From NCBI RefSeq assembly GCF_016741935.1, contig NZ_JAERRG010000007.1, positions 124,001 through 188,000 of the forward strand: a DNA stretch of 64,000 nucleotides, written 5' to 3'. The notes beneath the pieces are model-generated. The model did not search any database. It saw only the letters and a list, made by a program, of their open reading frames with translations, and was not told the origin of the DNA. The DNA is from Streptomyces endocoffeicus. GTDB lineage: Bacteria; Actinomycetota; Actinomycetes; Streptomycetales; Streptomycetaceae. Below are positions 43,889 through 53,517 of the stretch, one piece after another (positions within the stretch are counted from its first letter, which is position 1; every line of letters begins with the position of its first letter). The position numbers and the translations under genes are program-made.

Positions 43889-45475
43889 TCACTCCCACTC
43901 GATGGTGCCGGGCGGCTTGCTGGTGATGTCCAGCACCACCCGGTTGATCTGGTCGACCTCGTTCGTGATGCGGGTCGAGATCCGCGACAGCACGTCGTAC
44001 GGCAGCCGCGACCAGTCCGCCGTCATCGCGTCCTCCGAGGAGACCGGGCGCAGCACGATCGGGTGGCCGTAGGTGCGGCCGTCGCCCTGGACGCCGACCG
44101 AGCGGACGTCGGCGAGCAGGACCACCGGGCACTGCCAGATGTCGCGGTCCAGACCGGCGGCGGTCAGCTCCTCGCGGGCGATGGCGTCGGCCTCGCGCAG
44201 CAGGTCCAGGCGCTCCTTGGTGACCTCGCCGACGATGCGGATGCCCAGGCCCGGCCCGGGGAAGGGCTGGCGGTGGACGATCTCGTCCGGCAGGCCGAGC
44301 TCCTGGCCGACCATCCGCACCTCGTCCTTGAACAGCCGGCGCAACGGCTCGACCAGCTGGAACTCGATGTCGTCGGGCAGCCCGCCCACATTGTGGTGGG
44401 ACTTGATGTTGGCGGTGCCGGTGCCGCCGCCGGACTCCACGACGTCGGGGTAGAGGGTGCCCTGGACCAGGAACTCCACGTCCTCACCGGCCGCGCCCGC
44501 CTCGGCCACCAGTTCGGCCTGCGCCTGCTCGAAGACCCGGATGAACTCCCGGCCGATGATCTTCCGCTTCTCCTCGGGGTCGGAGACCCCGGCGAGCGCG
44601 GTAAGGAAGCGCTCCTCGGCCTCGACGACCTTCAGCTGCACACCGGTGGCCGCCACGAAGTCCTTCTCGACCTGCTCGGACTCGCCCTTGCGCATCAGGC
44701 CGTGGTCCACGTAGACGCAGGTCAGCTGGTCGCCGATGGCCTTCTGGACGAGAGCGGCGGCCACGGCGGAGTCCACACCGCCGGACAGCCCGCAGATCGC
44801 GCGCTTGGTGCCGACCTGCTCGCGGATCGCGGCCACGGACTCCTCGACCACATTGGTGGTGGTCCAGGTGGGCTCCAGGCCGGCGCCCCGGTAGAGGAAG
44901 TGCTCCAGCACCTGCTGGCCGTGGGTGGAGTGCATCACCTCGGGGTGGTGCTGCACGCCGTACAGCCTGCGCTCGTCGCATTCGAAGGCCGCGACCGGCA
45001 CCACGTCGGTGGACGCGGTGACGGTGAAGCCCTCGGGGGCCTCGGAGCAGGCGTCGCCGTGCGACATCCACACCTGCTGCTCCTCGGGGGTGCCCGCGAA
45101 GAGCGTCGAGCCCTGCTTGGTGACGGTGAGCGCCGTACGGCCGTACTCCCGCGCCCCGGTGTTGTCCACGGTGCCGCCGAGCGCCTTGGCCATCAGCTGG
45201 AAGCCGTAGCACATGCCGAAGACCGGGACGCCCGCTTCGAAGAGCGCGCGGTCGAGCGTGGGCGCGCCCTCGGCGTAGACCGACGAGGGGCCGCCGGAGA
45301 GGATGATCGCCTTGGGGTTCTTGGCGAGCATCTCGGCCACCGGCATGGTGGACGGAACGATCTCGCTGTAGACCCGGGCCTCACGGACCCTGCGGGCGAT
45401 GAGCTGGGCGTACTGCGCGCCGAAGTCGACGACCAGGACGGTGTCGGGGGCGGCAGCAGGGGACGCTGATGGCAC
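43889..45475 (-). CDS. guaA: GMP synthase (glutamine-hydrolysing)
   Basis: Converts XMP to GMP using glutamine. About 528 aa. GATase domain with GMCYGFQ (Cys89) and VQHHPEVMHS (His, Glu); ATP-pyrophosphatase PP-loop GLSGGVDSAV; C-terminal dimer domain (RPVSSEDAMTADWSRLP, GTIEWE). A GTG at 45475 with GGAAGG 8 nt upstream is chosen. Divergent from the chorismate mutase, sharing the intergenic promoter region. Confidence 0.97.
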   Translation of the reverse strand: MPSASPAAAPDTVLVVDFGAQYAQLIARRVREARVYSEIVPSTMPVAEMLAKNPKAIILSGGPSSVYAEGAPTLDRALFEAGVPVFGMCYGFQLMAKALGGTVDNTGAREYGRTALTVTKQGSTLFAGTPEEQQVWMSHGDACSEAPEGFTVTASTDVVPVAAFECDERRLYGVQHHPEVMHSTHGQQVLEHFLYRGAGLEPTWTTTNVVEESVAAIREQVGTKRAICGLSGGVDSAVAAALVQKAIGDQLTCVYVDHGLMRKGESEQVEKDFVAATGVQLKVVEAEERFLTALAGVSDPEEKRKIIGREFIRVFEQAQAELVAEAGAAGEDVEFLVQGTLYPDVVESGGGTGTANIKSHHNVGGLPDDIEFQLVEPLRRLFKDEVRMVGQELGLPDEIVHRQPFPGPGLGIRIVGEVTKERLDLLREADAIAREELTAAGLDRDIWQCPVVLLADVRSVGVQGDGRTYGHPIVLRPVSSEDAMTADWSRLPYDVLSRISTRITNEVDQINRVVLDITSKPPGTIEWE

Positions 45476-45555
45476 TTCGGCGGCCTTCCGGCGGTGGTGG
45501 CGTGCGATGGAACAGGACTGCGGCGGGGCCACGGCTTCGGGGCGGGACCGCAGGT

Positions 45556-45585
45556 TTGGACTTTCGATTCTAACGGGCCCATAAT
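45556..45585 (+). promoter_or_regulatory. Promoter of the chorismate mutase transcript
   Basis: TTGGAC (45556-45561), 18 bp, CATAAT (45580-45585), near vegetative consensus. Transcription would start about 7 nt later, at or next to the ATG of the leader peptide (45593), so the leader ORF would be leaderless. Confidence 0.7.
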
Positions 45586-45592
45586 CGACGCC

Positions 45593-45664
45593 ATGTCCAC
45601 GCGCATGACCTTCGTCTTTACCTATGGCACCGGCCCGTCCGGCTGCCATGGTCGTGCTGCGTAA
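45593..45664 (+). CDS. Phe/Tyr attenuator leader peptide
   Basis: 23 codons with ATG at 45593 and TAA at 45662. The peptide includes MTFVFTYG, so Phe, Phe and Tyr codons cluster over five codons (TTC GTC TTT ACC TAT). Phe and Tyr are the end products of the chorismate mutase branch encoded downstream. The ORF ends 23 nt before a strong terminator hairpin. Ribosome stalling at Phe/Tyr codons would be expected to affect the terminator. The peptide itself has no product function. It is too short for standard gene finders. Confidence 0.72.
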   Translation: MSTRMTFVFTYGTGPSGCHGRAA

Positions 45665-45687
45665 ACACTGCCAGCGACTTCCCAGGC

Positions 45688-45717
45688 GCCCCGGGCCGGC
45701 AAAGGCCCGGGGCGCTC
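45688..45717 (+). terminator. Attenuator terminator upstream of chorismate mutase
   Basis: 12-bp perfect stem GCGCCCCGGGCC / GGCCCGGGGCGC with a 6-nt loop, followed by TCTGTCTTGATCT. It sits between the leader peptide and the chorismate mutase start (45782), the layout of a transcription attenuator. An upstream GGCACCGG / CCGGCTGCC pairing in the leader region could be the competing hairpin. Confidence 0.72.
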
Positions 45718-45781
45718 TGTCTTGATCTCCGGGTCTTGGCCGGACTCCAGGGCTCCGCGACACGGACCAGGAGATACGGAC

Positions 45782-46051
45782 ATGAGCAGCAGCGTTTCGG
45801 CCACAGAGGCCGCCAAGGTGATCGGCACCGCGCGGGAGCGGATCGACGCCCTCGACGGGCAGATCCTCGATCTCGTCCGGGAGCGGATGGCCGTCTCGGC
45901 CACCGTCCAGGAGGCACGGATCGCGGCGGGCGGGCGGCGGGTGCACCTCTCCCGCGAGATGGAGATCCTCGACCGCTACCGGCAGCGGCTGGGCAAGCCC
46001 GGTACGACGCTCGCCATGACGCTGCTGGAGCTGTGCCGGGGCCGGGTCTGA
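45782..46051 (+). CDS. Chorismate mutase (AroQ-type, monofunctional)
   Basis: 89 aa, all-helical, rearranges chorismate to prephenate for Phe and Tyr. Core residues of the actinobacterial AroQ type: RERIDALDGQILDLVRERM (helix 1), ATVQEARIAAGGRRVHLSREME (helix 2) and a C-terminal helix. ATG at 45782 has GGAG 8 nt upstream. It is probably regulated by the attenuator just upstream, and followed by a long hairpin at 46122. Divergent from guaA. Confidence 0.93.
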   Translation: MSSSVSATEAAKVIGTARERIDALDGQILDLVRERMAVSATVQEARIAAGGRRVHLSREMEILDRYRQRLGKPGTTLAMTLLELCRGRV

Positions 46052-46121
46052 TCCCTCCGCCCTCGCGGCCACGGACAGCGGACACGGATAGCGGACTCGG
46101 ACAGCGGCGACGGAGAGGCGA

Positions 46122-46165
46122 AGGGCCCCGGGAGCGCCCGAACGGGGCGGGCGCCCCCGGGGCCC
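46122..46165 (+). terminator. Terminator after chorismate mutase
   Basis: GC-only long stem: GGGCCCCGGG... arm 46123-46140 with 46147-46165 around an AACGGG loop. Imperfect but very stable. It sits about 70 nt after the stop. Confidence 0.75.
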
Positions 46166-46173
46166 TAGGCGGT

Positions 46174-46204
46174 CAGCACCGGCGTCAGGGCAGCGCCGGT
46201 GCTG
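46174..46204. terminator. Second hairpin downstream of chorismate mutase
   Basis: Perfect 11-bp stem CAGCACCGGCG / CGCCGGTGCTG with a 9-nt loop. It could act as a back-up terminator or be the boundary of a small RNA. Confidence 0.55.
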
Positions 46205-46651
46205 AGAGGCGGCGCCGGGGGGTTGCGCCGCTGGCTTATGGGCCCGTATGTCAGGGGTGTCTGAACGGCGTACGCCCGCGTGGTCGGACCAATGTCGGGG
46301 TGTGACCGGGGGCGTTGTCCCTCACTGCATCGTGGTGGATGTGGAGCGCCGGGCGCAACCATTTCGACCGGATACGGTCGGCCCCAGGCGTCCCCAGGGC
46401 CGACCGTCCTTTGGTGGTGACCGGGCTGCTGTCCCCTGCCGACCGGTCACCTCGCCGAAGCGAGGTCCCACGACGGGCCGCCTGAATCACCACAGGGGCC
46501 GCGTCTCATCGCTGCGGCGGATCTGAGCCACGCGTGGATTTTTCCGGGCCGCTCCTGGCTGGCGCGGCACCGGGCACAACGAGCCCGCGCGCGGGCCGGT
46601 CACGCGCCGTACGGGTGATGACATGCGAGGCAGAGTGCCCGTCGCGGATTC

Positions 46652-46708
46652 TGTGACCATTCTGTGAGCAACTGTGAAGGCAACCTTTCAGCCATTCGCT
46701 TGGTCATG
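46652..46708 (+). promoter_or_regulatory. PHO-box-like direct repeats and ECF-type promoter before the LAETG gene
   Basis: TGTGA occurs at 46652, 46663 and 46673 (spacing 11 and 10), so the minus strand shows three TCACA units in 11-bp register, as in PhoP boxes. Next, GGCAACC (46679-46685), 17 bp, GTCATG (46703-46708) resembles an ECF sigma promoter (GGAAC/GCAAC-N16-17-GTC). Both are motif matches only. Confidence 0.4.
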
Positions 46709-46803
46709 TACGTGCAAACGCACGGCCATCCCGCGCCCCACCGCGACGGCCTTCCACACGCGTATCGCCCCCAGGGGATACGTACGGACCCAGAGAGGTC
46801 TTC

Positions 46804-47829
46804 ATGAAGCTTCGCCGCGCCCTGGCGGCCGCCGCAGCTACGGCCGCCATAGCCCCCGCCGCGCTTCTCGCGGCCCCCGCTGCCTTCGCGGAGACGCCGC
46901 CGAGCGAGAGCCCGTCGCCGTCCGCCTCCGAGACCGTGACGCCGTCTCCGGATGACCCGTCGCCGTCGCCGACGGAGACCACTCCGACCGAGGAACCCAC
47001 GCCGACCACCCCGGCGCCGTCCACGAGCGCCACCCAGGCGCCGACCCCCGGCGACCCCTCCGGCACTCCCTCGTCCACCCCGACCGAGACCGCCAGCCCG
47101 ACCCCGACCCCGACGTCGACCGAGGAGCCGGGCGACGGCGAGTGCGCGGACGACGGGGACTACAACGAGGACCCGGAGCTCAGCACGACCCTGGTCGGCC
47201 TGCCGTCGAAGGTCGTGGCGGGCAGCGGCTTCCACGGCTTCAAGTTCCAGGTGAAGAACGAGTCGGACCGCAGCTACCAGCGGGTCGACTTCGGGGTCTT
47301 CGCGGGCACGGTGCACGAGTCCGCCCCGGACGGGACGGGCAAGTACCTGACGCTGCAGTACAAGGACCCCGAGTCCGGCGCCTGGAAGGCGATCTCCACC
47401 GACGAGAGCGACCCGGGCTCCGGCTACATCGGCTACACCGATGTGCGCCCCCACGAGACCCTTACGGTCGACCTCCGGCTGAGCGTCGCCAAGAGCGCGC
47501 CCGAGGGCTTCGGCTACGCCATCAGCGTCGGCGTGTACGCGGACGACGAGGGCAACTGCGTCTACTCGACCGGTGAGTACTACGAGTTCGACGTGCTGAA
47601 GGCGGGTTCGGAGCCGGGCCATGTGCCGCCGGCCGACCCGAAGCCGCAGGGTGGCAAGAAGCCGCTGCCGCACAAGCCGGAGGGCAACACGGAGATCAGC
47701 CCGAAGGGCAGCCTGGCCGAAACGGGTTCCTCCTCCGCGCTGCCGATGATCGCCGTGATCGGTGGTGTGGCGATGGCCGCGGGCGGAGGCGCGGTCTTCG
47801 TGGTCCGTCGCCGTCGCGCCACGGTCTGA
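46804..47829 (+). CDS. Sortase-anchored surface protein (LAETG)
   Basis: 341 aa. Signal peptide 1-30 (LRRALAAAAATAAIAPAALL), then a Ser/Thr/Pro-rich stalk (about 31-115), a folded middle domain with two Cys (GDGECADDGD and EGNCVYSTGE), and a C-terminal sorting signal LAETG (304-308), hydrophobic helix and RRRR. Class E sortases of Streptomyces recognise LAxTG, so the product is expected to be cell-wall linked. ATG at 46804 has GAGAGG upstream. No sortase gene is in the window. Confidence 0.9.
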   Translation: MKLRRALAAAAATAAIAPAALLAAPAAFAETPPSESPSPSASETVTPSPDDPSPSPTETTPTEEPTPTTPAPSTSATQAPTPGDPSGTPSSTPTETASPTPTPTSTEEPGDGECADDGDYNEDPELSTTLVGLPSKVVAGSGFHGFKFQVKNESDRSYQRVDFGVFAGTVHESAPDGTGKYLTLQYKDPESGAWKAISTDESDPGSGYIGYTDVRPHETLTVDLRLSVAKSAPEGFGYAISVGVYADDEGNCVYSTGEYYEFDVLKAGSEPGHVPPADPKPQGGKKPLPHKPEGNTEISPKGSLAETGSSSALPMIAVIGGVAMAAGGGAVFVVRRRRATV

Positions 47830-47964
47830 CGGTCCTCGCGACGGTTCTGAGGGGCGCCATACGGGCTGGTCTCCGGCCCGTACGGCGCCGCCGCGCTCAA
47901 CTGCCCGGCGCTCAACTGCCAGGCGCTCAGGCGCCCGGCGGAGGCCCGTACGGCGCCCCGGCGC

Positions 47965-49875
47965 TCAGGCGCGCGGCGGGACCTTCGGCACCGGCAGCAG
48001 CGGGAGCCGCAACGCCCCGAACGCGTCCGCCGGTACGGCGGGGCCGCGCGGCGGGACGGGCCGCAGGCGCTCGTACGGCGCCTCCGGGGCCGGGCGCGGG
48101 TCGGACTCGCCCTTGTTGGGCCACAGGGACATCGCCCGCTCGGCCTGGGCCGTGATGGTCAGGGACGGGTTGACGCCCAGATTGGCCGAGACGGCGGCGC
48201 CGTCGACCACATGGATGCCCGGATGGCCGTAGAGCCGGTGGTACGGGTCGATGACGCCCTCCTCCGGGGACGCCCCGATCGGGCAGCCGCCGAGGAAGTG
48301 GGCGGTCAGCGGGGTGCCCATGAGCTCGCCGACGTTGCTGCCCGCGAAGCCGTTGATCGAGTCGGCGATGTGGCGGGCCGCTTCCGCGCCTTCGGGGATG
48401 TGGTCGGGATTGGGCTCGCCGTGCCCCTGGCGGGCGGTGAGCAGCCCCTTCCCCGGCCCCTTCGGCTTGCGGTAGGTGGTCAGCGAGTTGTCGTGCGTCT
48501 GCATGACCAGGCCGATGATGGTCCGCTCCGACCAGCGGCGGTTGGACAGCGAGCGCACGGCCAGGGTGGGATGCCGGAGGTTGGCGCCCAGGAAGCGCAG
48601 CCAGCGCGGAACACGCCCGCCGTGCGGGATCTGCAGGATGGAGAGCATCCCCATCGCGTTGGAGCCCTTGCCGTAGCGGACGGGCTCGATATGGGTGTTC
48701 TCGTCCGGGTGGATGGACGAGGTGATCGCGACACCCCGGGTGAAGTCCGCCCGCCCCTCCCCGCCCCGCGCGCGGCGGTAGCGGCGGTCGGTGGTCTGCG
48801 CGCCCACCAGGGCCTCGGAGTTGGTGCGGGTGAGGATGCCGAGCCGCTCCGAGACGCGCGGCAGCAGCCCCTTGTCCCGCATCGTGTGCAGCAGCGTCTG
48901 GGTGCCGTACGTACCGGCGGCGAGGACGACGTACCGGGAGCGCAGCGCCTTCGGCTTGCTCTTACGGCGGTTGTCGGTCGGGACGGTGGTGACCGTATAG
49001 CCGCCGTGCGGGTCATCGCACAGGGCGACGACGGTCGTCATCGGGTGGACCACGGCTCCGGCCCGCTCGGCGAGGTGGAGATAGTTCTCGTTGAGGGTGT
49101 TCTTGGCGCCGTGGCGGCAGCCGGTCATGCACTCACCGCACTCCGTGCACGCCTTACGGGACGGGCCCGCGCCGCCGAAGTAGGGATCGGGAACGGGCCC
49201 GCCCGGCGCGGCCTTCGTCGTGCCGTCGGCGTCGTGGCCGTCCCCGAAGAAGACCCCCACGGGCGCCATATGGAAGGTGTCGCCCACGCCCATCTTCTCG
49301 GCGGCCGCCTTGAGGTGGACATCGGACGGGGTGAGGGTGTGGTTGAGGCGCGCCCCGAGCATCCGCCGCGCCTGGTCGTAGTACGGGCTCAGCTCCTCCT
49401 GCCAGTCGGTGATGTGCCCCCACTGGCGGTCCCGGAAGAACGGCTCGGGCGGTACGTAGAGGGTGTTGGCGTAGTTGAGCGAGCCGCCCCCGACCCCGGC
49501 GCCCGCCAGCACCATGACCTTGCCCAGGACATGGATGCGCTGGATGCCGAAGCAGCCGAGGGCCGGGGCCCAGAGGTAGTTGCGGAGGTCCCAGGAGCTC
49601 TTGGGCAAGGTTTCGGGGGTGAACCGGCGGCCGGCCTCGAGGACGCCGACCCGATAGCCCTTCTCGGTCAGGCGCAGGGCCGATACCGATCCGCCGAATC
49701 CCGAACCGATCACGATCACGTCGTAGTCGAAGTCACCGTCGTCGGCGTGGGTGTCGGCATGGGCGTCGGCATGGGTGTCGGCATGGGTGTCGGCATGGGC
49801 GTTGAGACCGTTGGCGAAGTCCTCGTCGTGGCCGGGCTCTCGCACCCGCTTTTGGGCAGACCTCTCCCCTGACAC
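47965..49875 (-). CDS. GMC-family oxidoreductase (cholesterol-oxidase-like)
   Basis: About 636 aa. FAD site VIVIGSGFGG (53-62), GAGVGGGSLNYANTL, a four-Cys motif C-x2-C-x2-C-x3-C (CTECGECMTGC, near 270) followed by HGAKNTLNENYL, and the C-terminal GMC segments VDGAAVSANLGVNPSLT. A GTG at 49875 is chosen because GGAGG lies 5 nt upstream; the ATG at 49887 contains that GGAGG and has none of its own. Residues 26-45 are HADT/HADA tandem repeats (12-bp DNA repeat). It is in an operon with the upstream aldehyde dehydrogenase gene, 25 bp apart. Confidence 0.87.
   Translation of the reverse strand: MSGERSAQKRVREPGHDEDFANGLNAHADTHADTHADAHADTHADDGDFDYDVIVIGSGFGGSVSALRLTEKGYRVGVLEAGRRFTPETLPKSSWDLRNYLWAPALGCFGIQRIHVLGKVMVLAGAGVGGGSLNYANTLYVPPEPFFRDRQWGHITDWQEELSPYYDQARRMLGARLNHTLTPSDVHLKAAAEKMGVGDTFHMAPVGVFFGDGHDADGTTKAAPGGPVPDPYFGGAGPSRKACTECGECMTGCRHGAKNTLNENYLHLAERAGAVVHPMTTVVALCDDPHGGYTVTTVPTDNRRKSKPKALRSRYVVLAAGTYGTQTLLHTMRDKGLLPRVSERLGILTRTNSEALVGAQTTDRRYRRARGGEGRADFTRGVAITSSIHPDENTHIEPVRYGKGSNAMGMLSILQIPHGGRVPRWLRFLGANLRHPTLAVRSLSNRRWSERTIIGLVMQTHDNSLTTYRKPKGPGKGLLTARQGHGEPNPDHIPEGAEAARHIADSINGFAGSNVGELMGTPLTAHFLGGCPIGASPEEGVIDPYHRLYGHPGIHVVDGAAVSANLGVNPSLTITAQAERAMSLWPNKGESDPRPAPEAPYERLRPVPPRGPAVPADAFGALRLPLLPVPKVPPRA
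49741..49800. repeat. 12-bp tandem repeat in the GMC gene N-terminus
   Basis: Five in-frame copies of the type GTCGGCATGGGT (minus-strand His-Ala-Asp-Thr), 49741-49800. Two adjacent copies are identical. Confidence 0.9.
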
Positions 49876-49900
49876 TGGTACCTCCATTGAAATGTGCTGA

Positions 49901-51511
49901 TCAGCGCAGGCGCAGTGCCTTGAGCGCGCGCAGGCTGCGGGTCATGAAGTCCGCGTATTTCTCGTCCGTCATCCCGAAGGCCGGGCCGAGCGGCATCAGC
50001 CGCTGCTGGGCGACCGTCTGCGGTTCGGTGAACCTGAGGATGCCCTCGGAGCCATGGCGGCGGCCGAGTCCGGAGTCGCCCATGCCGCCCATGGGCGACG
50101 CGACGCTGCCGAAGGCGGCGGCGTAGCTCTCGTTGAGGTTGACCGTGCCCGCGCGCAGCCGGGTGGCGATCGCGCGGCCGCGCCGGGCGTCCTTGGTCCA
50201 GACGCTGGCGTTCAGACCGTAGGACGTCGCGTTGGCGCGCTCGATGGCCTCGTCCTCGTCGCGGAAGCGGTAGACGGAGACGACCGGGCCGAAGGTCTCC
50301 TCGGTGCAGACGGCCATCGGGGACTCCACGCCGTCCAGGATCGTCGGCTCGTAGAAGTACGGGCCGATATCGGGGCGGGCGCGGCCGCCGGCGAGCACCG
50401 TGGCGCCCTTGGAGACGGCCTCGTCCACATGGCTGGTGACGGTCTCCAGCTGGCGCTCCGACACGAGCGAGCCCATCTCCGCCCCGTACGCCAGGGCGGT
50501 GCCGAGCCGCATGGCCTTCGTACGGGCCGCGAAGCGCTCCAGGAAGTCGTCCGCGATCGACTCGTGGACGTACAGCCGTTCCATGGAGATGCACAGCTGC
50601 CCGGCGGAGGCGAAGCTGCCGCGCACCGCGCCGTCGACCGCGCGGGCGAGGTCGGCGTCGCGCAGCACCAGCATGGCGTTCTTACCGCCGAGTTCGAGGG
50701 AGCAGCCCACCAGGCGGGCGGCGGCGACCTGGGCCACCTCACGGCCGGTGCGGGTGGAGCCGGTGAACGCGACGTAGTCGGCGCGCTCGACCACGGCCGG
50801 GCCGACCACCGGGCCGTCCCCGATCACGACCTGCCACACCCCGGCCGGAAGTCCGGCCTCCACCATGAGTTCGCGCGCCCACAGGGCGGACAGCGCGGTC
50901 TCGGTGTCGGGCTTCATCACCACGGCGTTGCCCGCCACGAAGGCGGGGATCGCATCGCCCACGGAGAGCTGGAGGGGGTAGTTCCAGGGCGCTATGAGGC
51001 CCACGACCCCGCGCGGCTGGCGCAGTTCGGTGACCTTGGTGAGGGTGGGCACCGCGCCCAGATGCCCCTTGGGGCGCAGATACGCGGGCGCCTTACGGCC
51101 GTAATGGCGGGCCACGATGGCGACGCCCTGGACCTCCTCCTGGGCGTGCAGCCGGGTCTTGCCGGTCTCCAGCTGGATCAGGTCCAGGATCTCCGGCTGG
51201 CGGCGCAGCAGCAGATCGTGGAAGCGGAGGAGGACGGCGGCGCGCCGGCGGACGGGCGTCGCGGCCCAGGCCCGCTGGGCGGCGCGGGCGTTCTCGAAGG
51301 CGGTGGCGACGTCCTCGGGGGTGGACTCGGGCAGGGCGGCGGCGAGGACTTCCCCGGTGAACGGGGTGTGGCTGACGGTGGTGCCGCTGCCGCCGACGCC
51401 CCGGGTGAGCCGGGTGATCAGCTCGGGAGTGACGACGTCGGCGGCGGTGCGGGTGCCTTCGGGGGCGACCGGGTTGCCGGCGCCGCCCTGCGTGATGTGC
51501 GAGTCCGTCAT
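49901..51511 (-). CDS. Succinic semialdehyde dehydrogenase-type aldehyde dehydrogenase
   Basis: 536 aa, NAD(P)-dependent. GVVGLIAPWNYPLQL (oxyanion Asn177), FTGSTRTGREVA, SLELGGKNAML (Glu273), SAGQLCISMERL (Cys307) and ETFGPVVSVYRF give the full active site. It is closest to the actinobacterial GabD2-type enzymes by sequence feel; the precise aldehyde is inferred. ATG at 51511 begins MTDSHITQGG. First gene of an operon with the GMC oxidoreductase, which could supply the aldehyde. Confidence 0.9.
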   Translation of the reverse strand: MTDSHITQGGAGNPVAPEGTRTAADVVTPELITRLTRGVGGSGTTVSHTPFTGEVLAAALPESTPEDVATAFENARAAQRAWAATPVRRRAAVLLRFHDLLLRRQPEILDLIQLETGKTRLHAQEEVQGVAIVARHYGRKAPAYLRPKGHLGAVPTLTKVTELRQPRGVVGLIAPWNYPLQLSVGDAIPAFVAGNAVVMKPDTETALSALWARELMVEAGLPAGVWQVVIGDGPVVGPAVVERADYVAFTGSTRTGREVAQVAAARLVGCSLELGGKNAMLVLRDADLARAVDGAVRGSFASAGQLCISMERLYVHESIADDFLERFAARTKAMRLGTALAYGAEMGSLVSERQLETVTSHVDEAVSKGATVLAGGRARPDIGPYFYEPTILDGVESPMAVCTEETFGPVVSVYRFRDEDEAIERANATSYGLNASVWTKDARRGRAIATRLRAGTVNLNESYAAAFGSVASPMGGMGDSGLGRRHGSEGILRFTEPQTVAQQRLMPLGPAFGMTDEKYADFMTRSLRALKALRLR

Positions 51512-51622
51512 GGGGGCGAGAGTAGGCCCGCCCGGCGGCTTTGGGTACCCGGCGGTAACAACTTTCGCCCCGTGGCCCCGGGCGGGACCCGCCCAACTCC
51601 CTCAGGGCTTGTCGATACTCCC

Positions 51623-53440
<1,818 letters not shown>

Positions 53441-53517
53441 GCGCCCATCATTACCCAGTCGGCGGCACCGCTGTGGAGACGCCGTGGGCGCTCGTGACAA
53501 AGCCGTTGCGACGTCGC

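Larger units (their letters stand above)
46052..46803. other. 750-bp gene-free interval with several hairpins and a promoter
   Basis: Beyond the two hairpins at 46122 and 46174 there is a third: stem CGGTCGGCCC / GGGCCGACCG (46375-46384 with 46397-46406) followed by TCCTTT, an intrinsic-looking terminator with no gene ending before it. A short frame at 46248-46526 has poor third-position GC and is not credible. The promoter of the LAETG gene occupies the right end. Confidence 0.6.

Noticed and set aside
46248..46526. 92-codon frame in the gene-free interval
   Set aside because: Low third-position GC, no ribosome site, and it runs through a terminator-like hairpin.
49875..49887. ATG at 49887 as the GMC start
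   Set aside because: It contains the GGAGG that serves the GTG at 49875 and has no ribosome site of its own.
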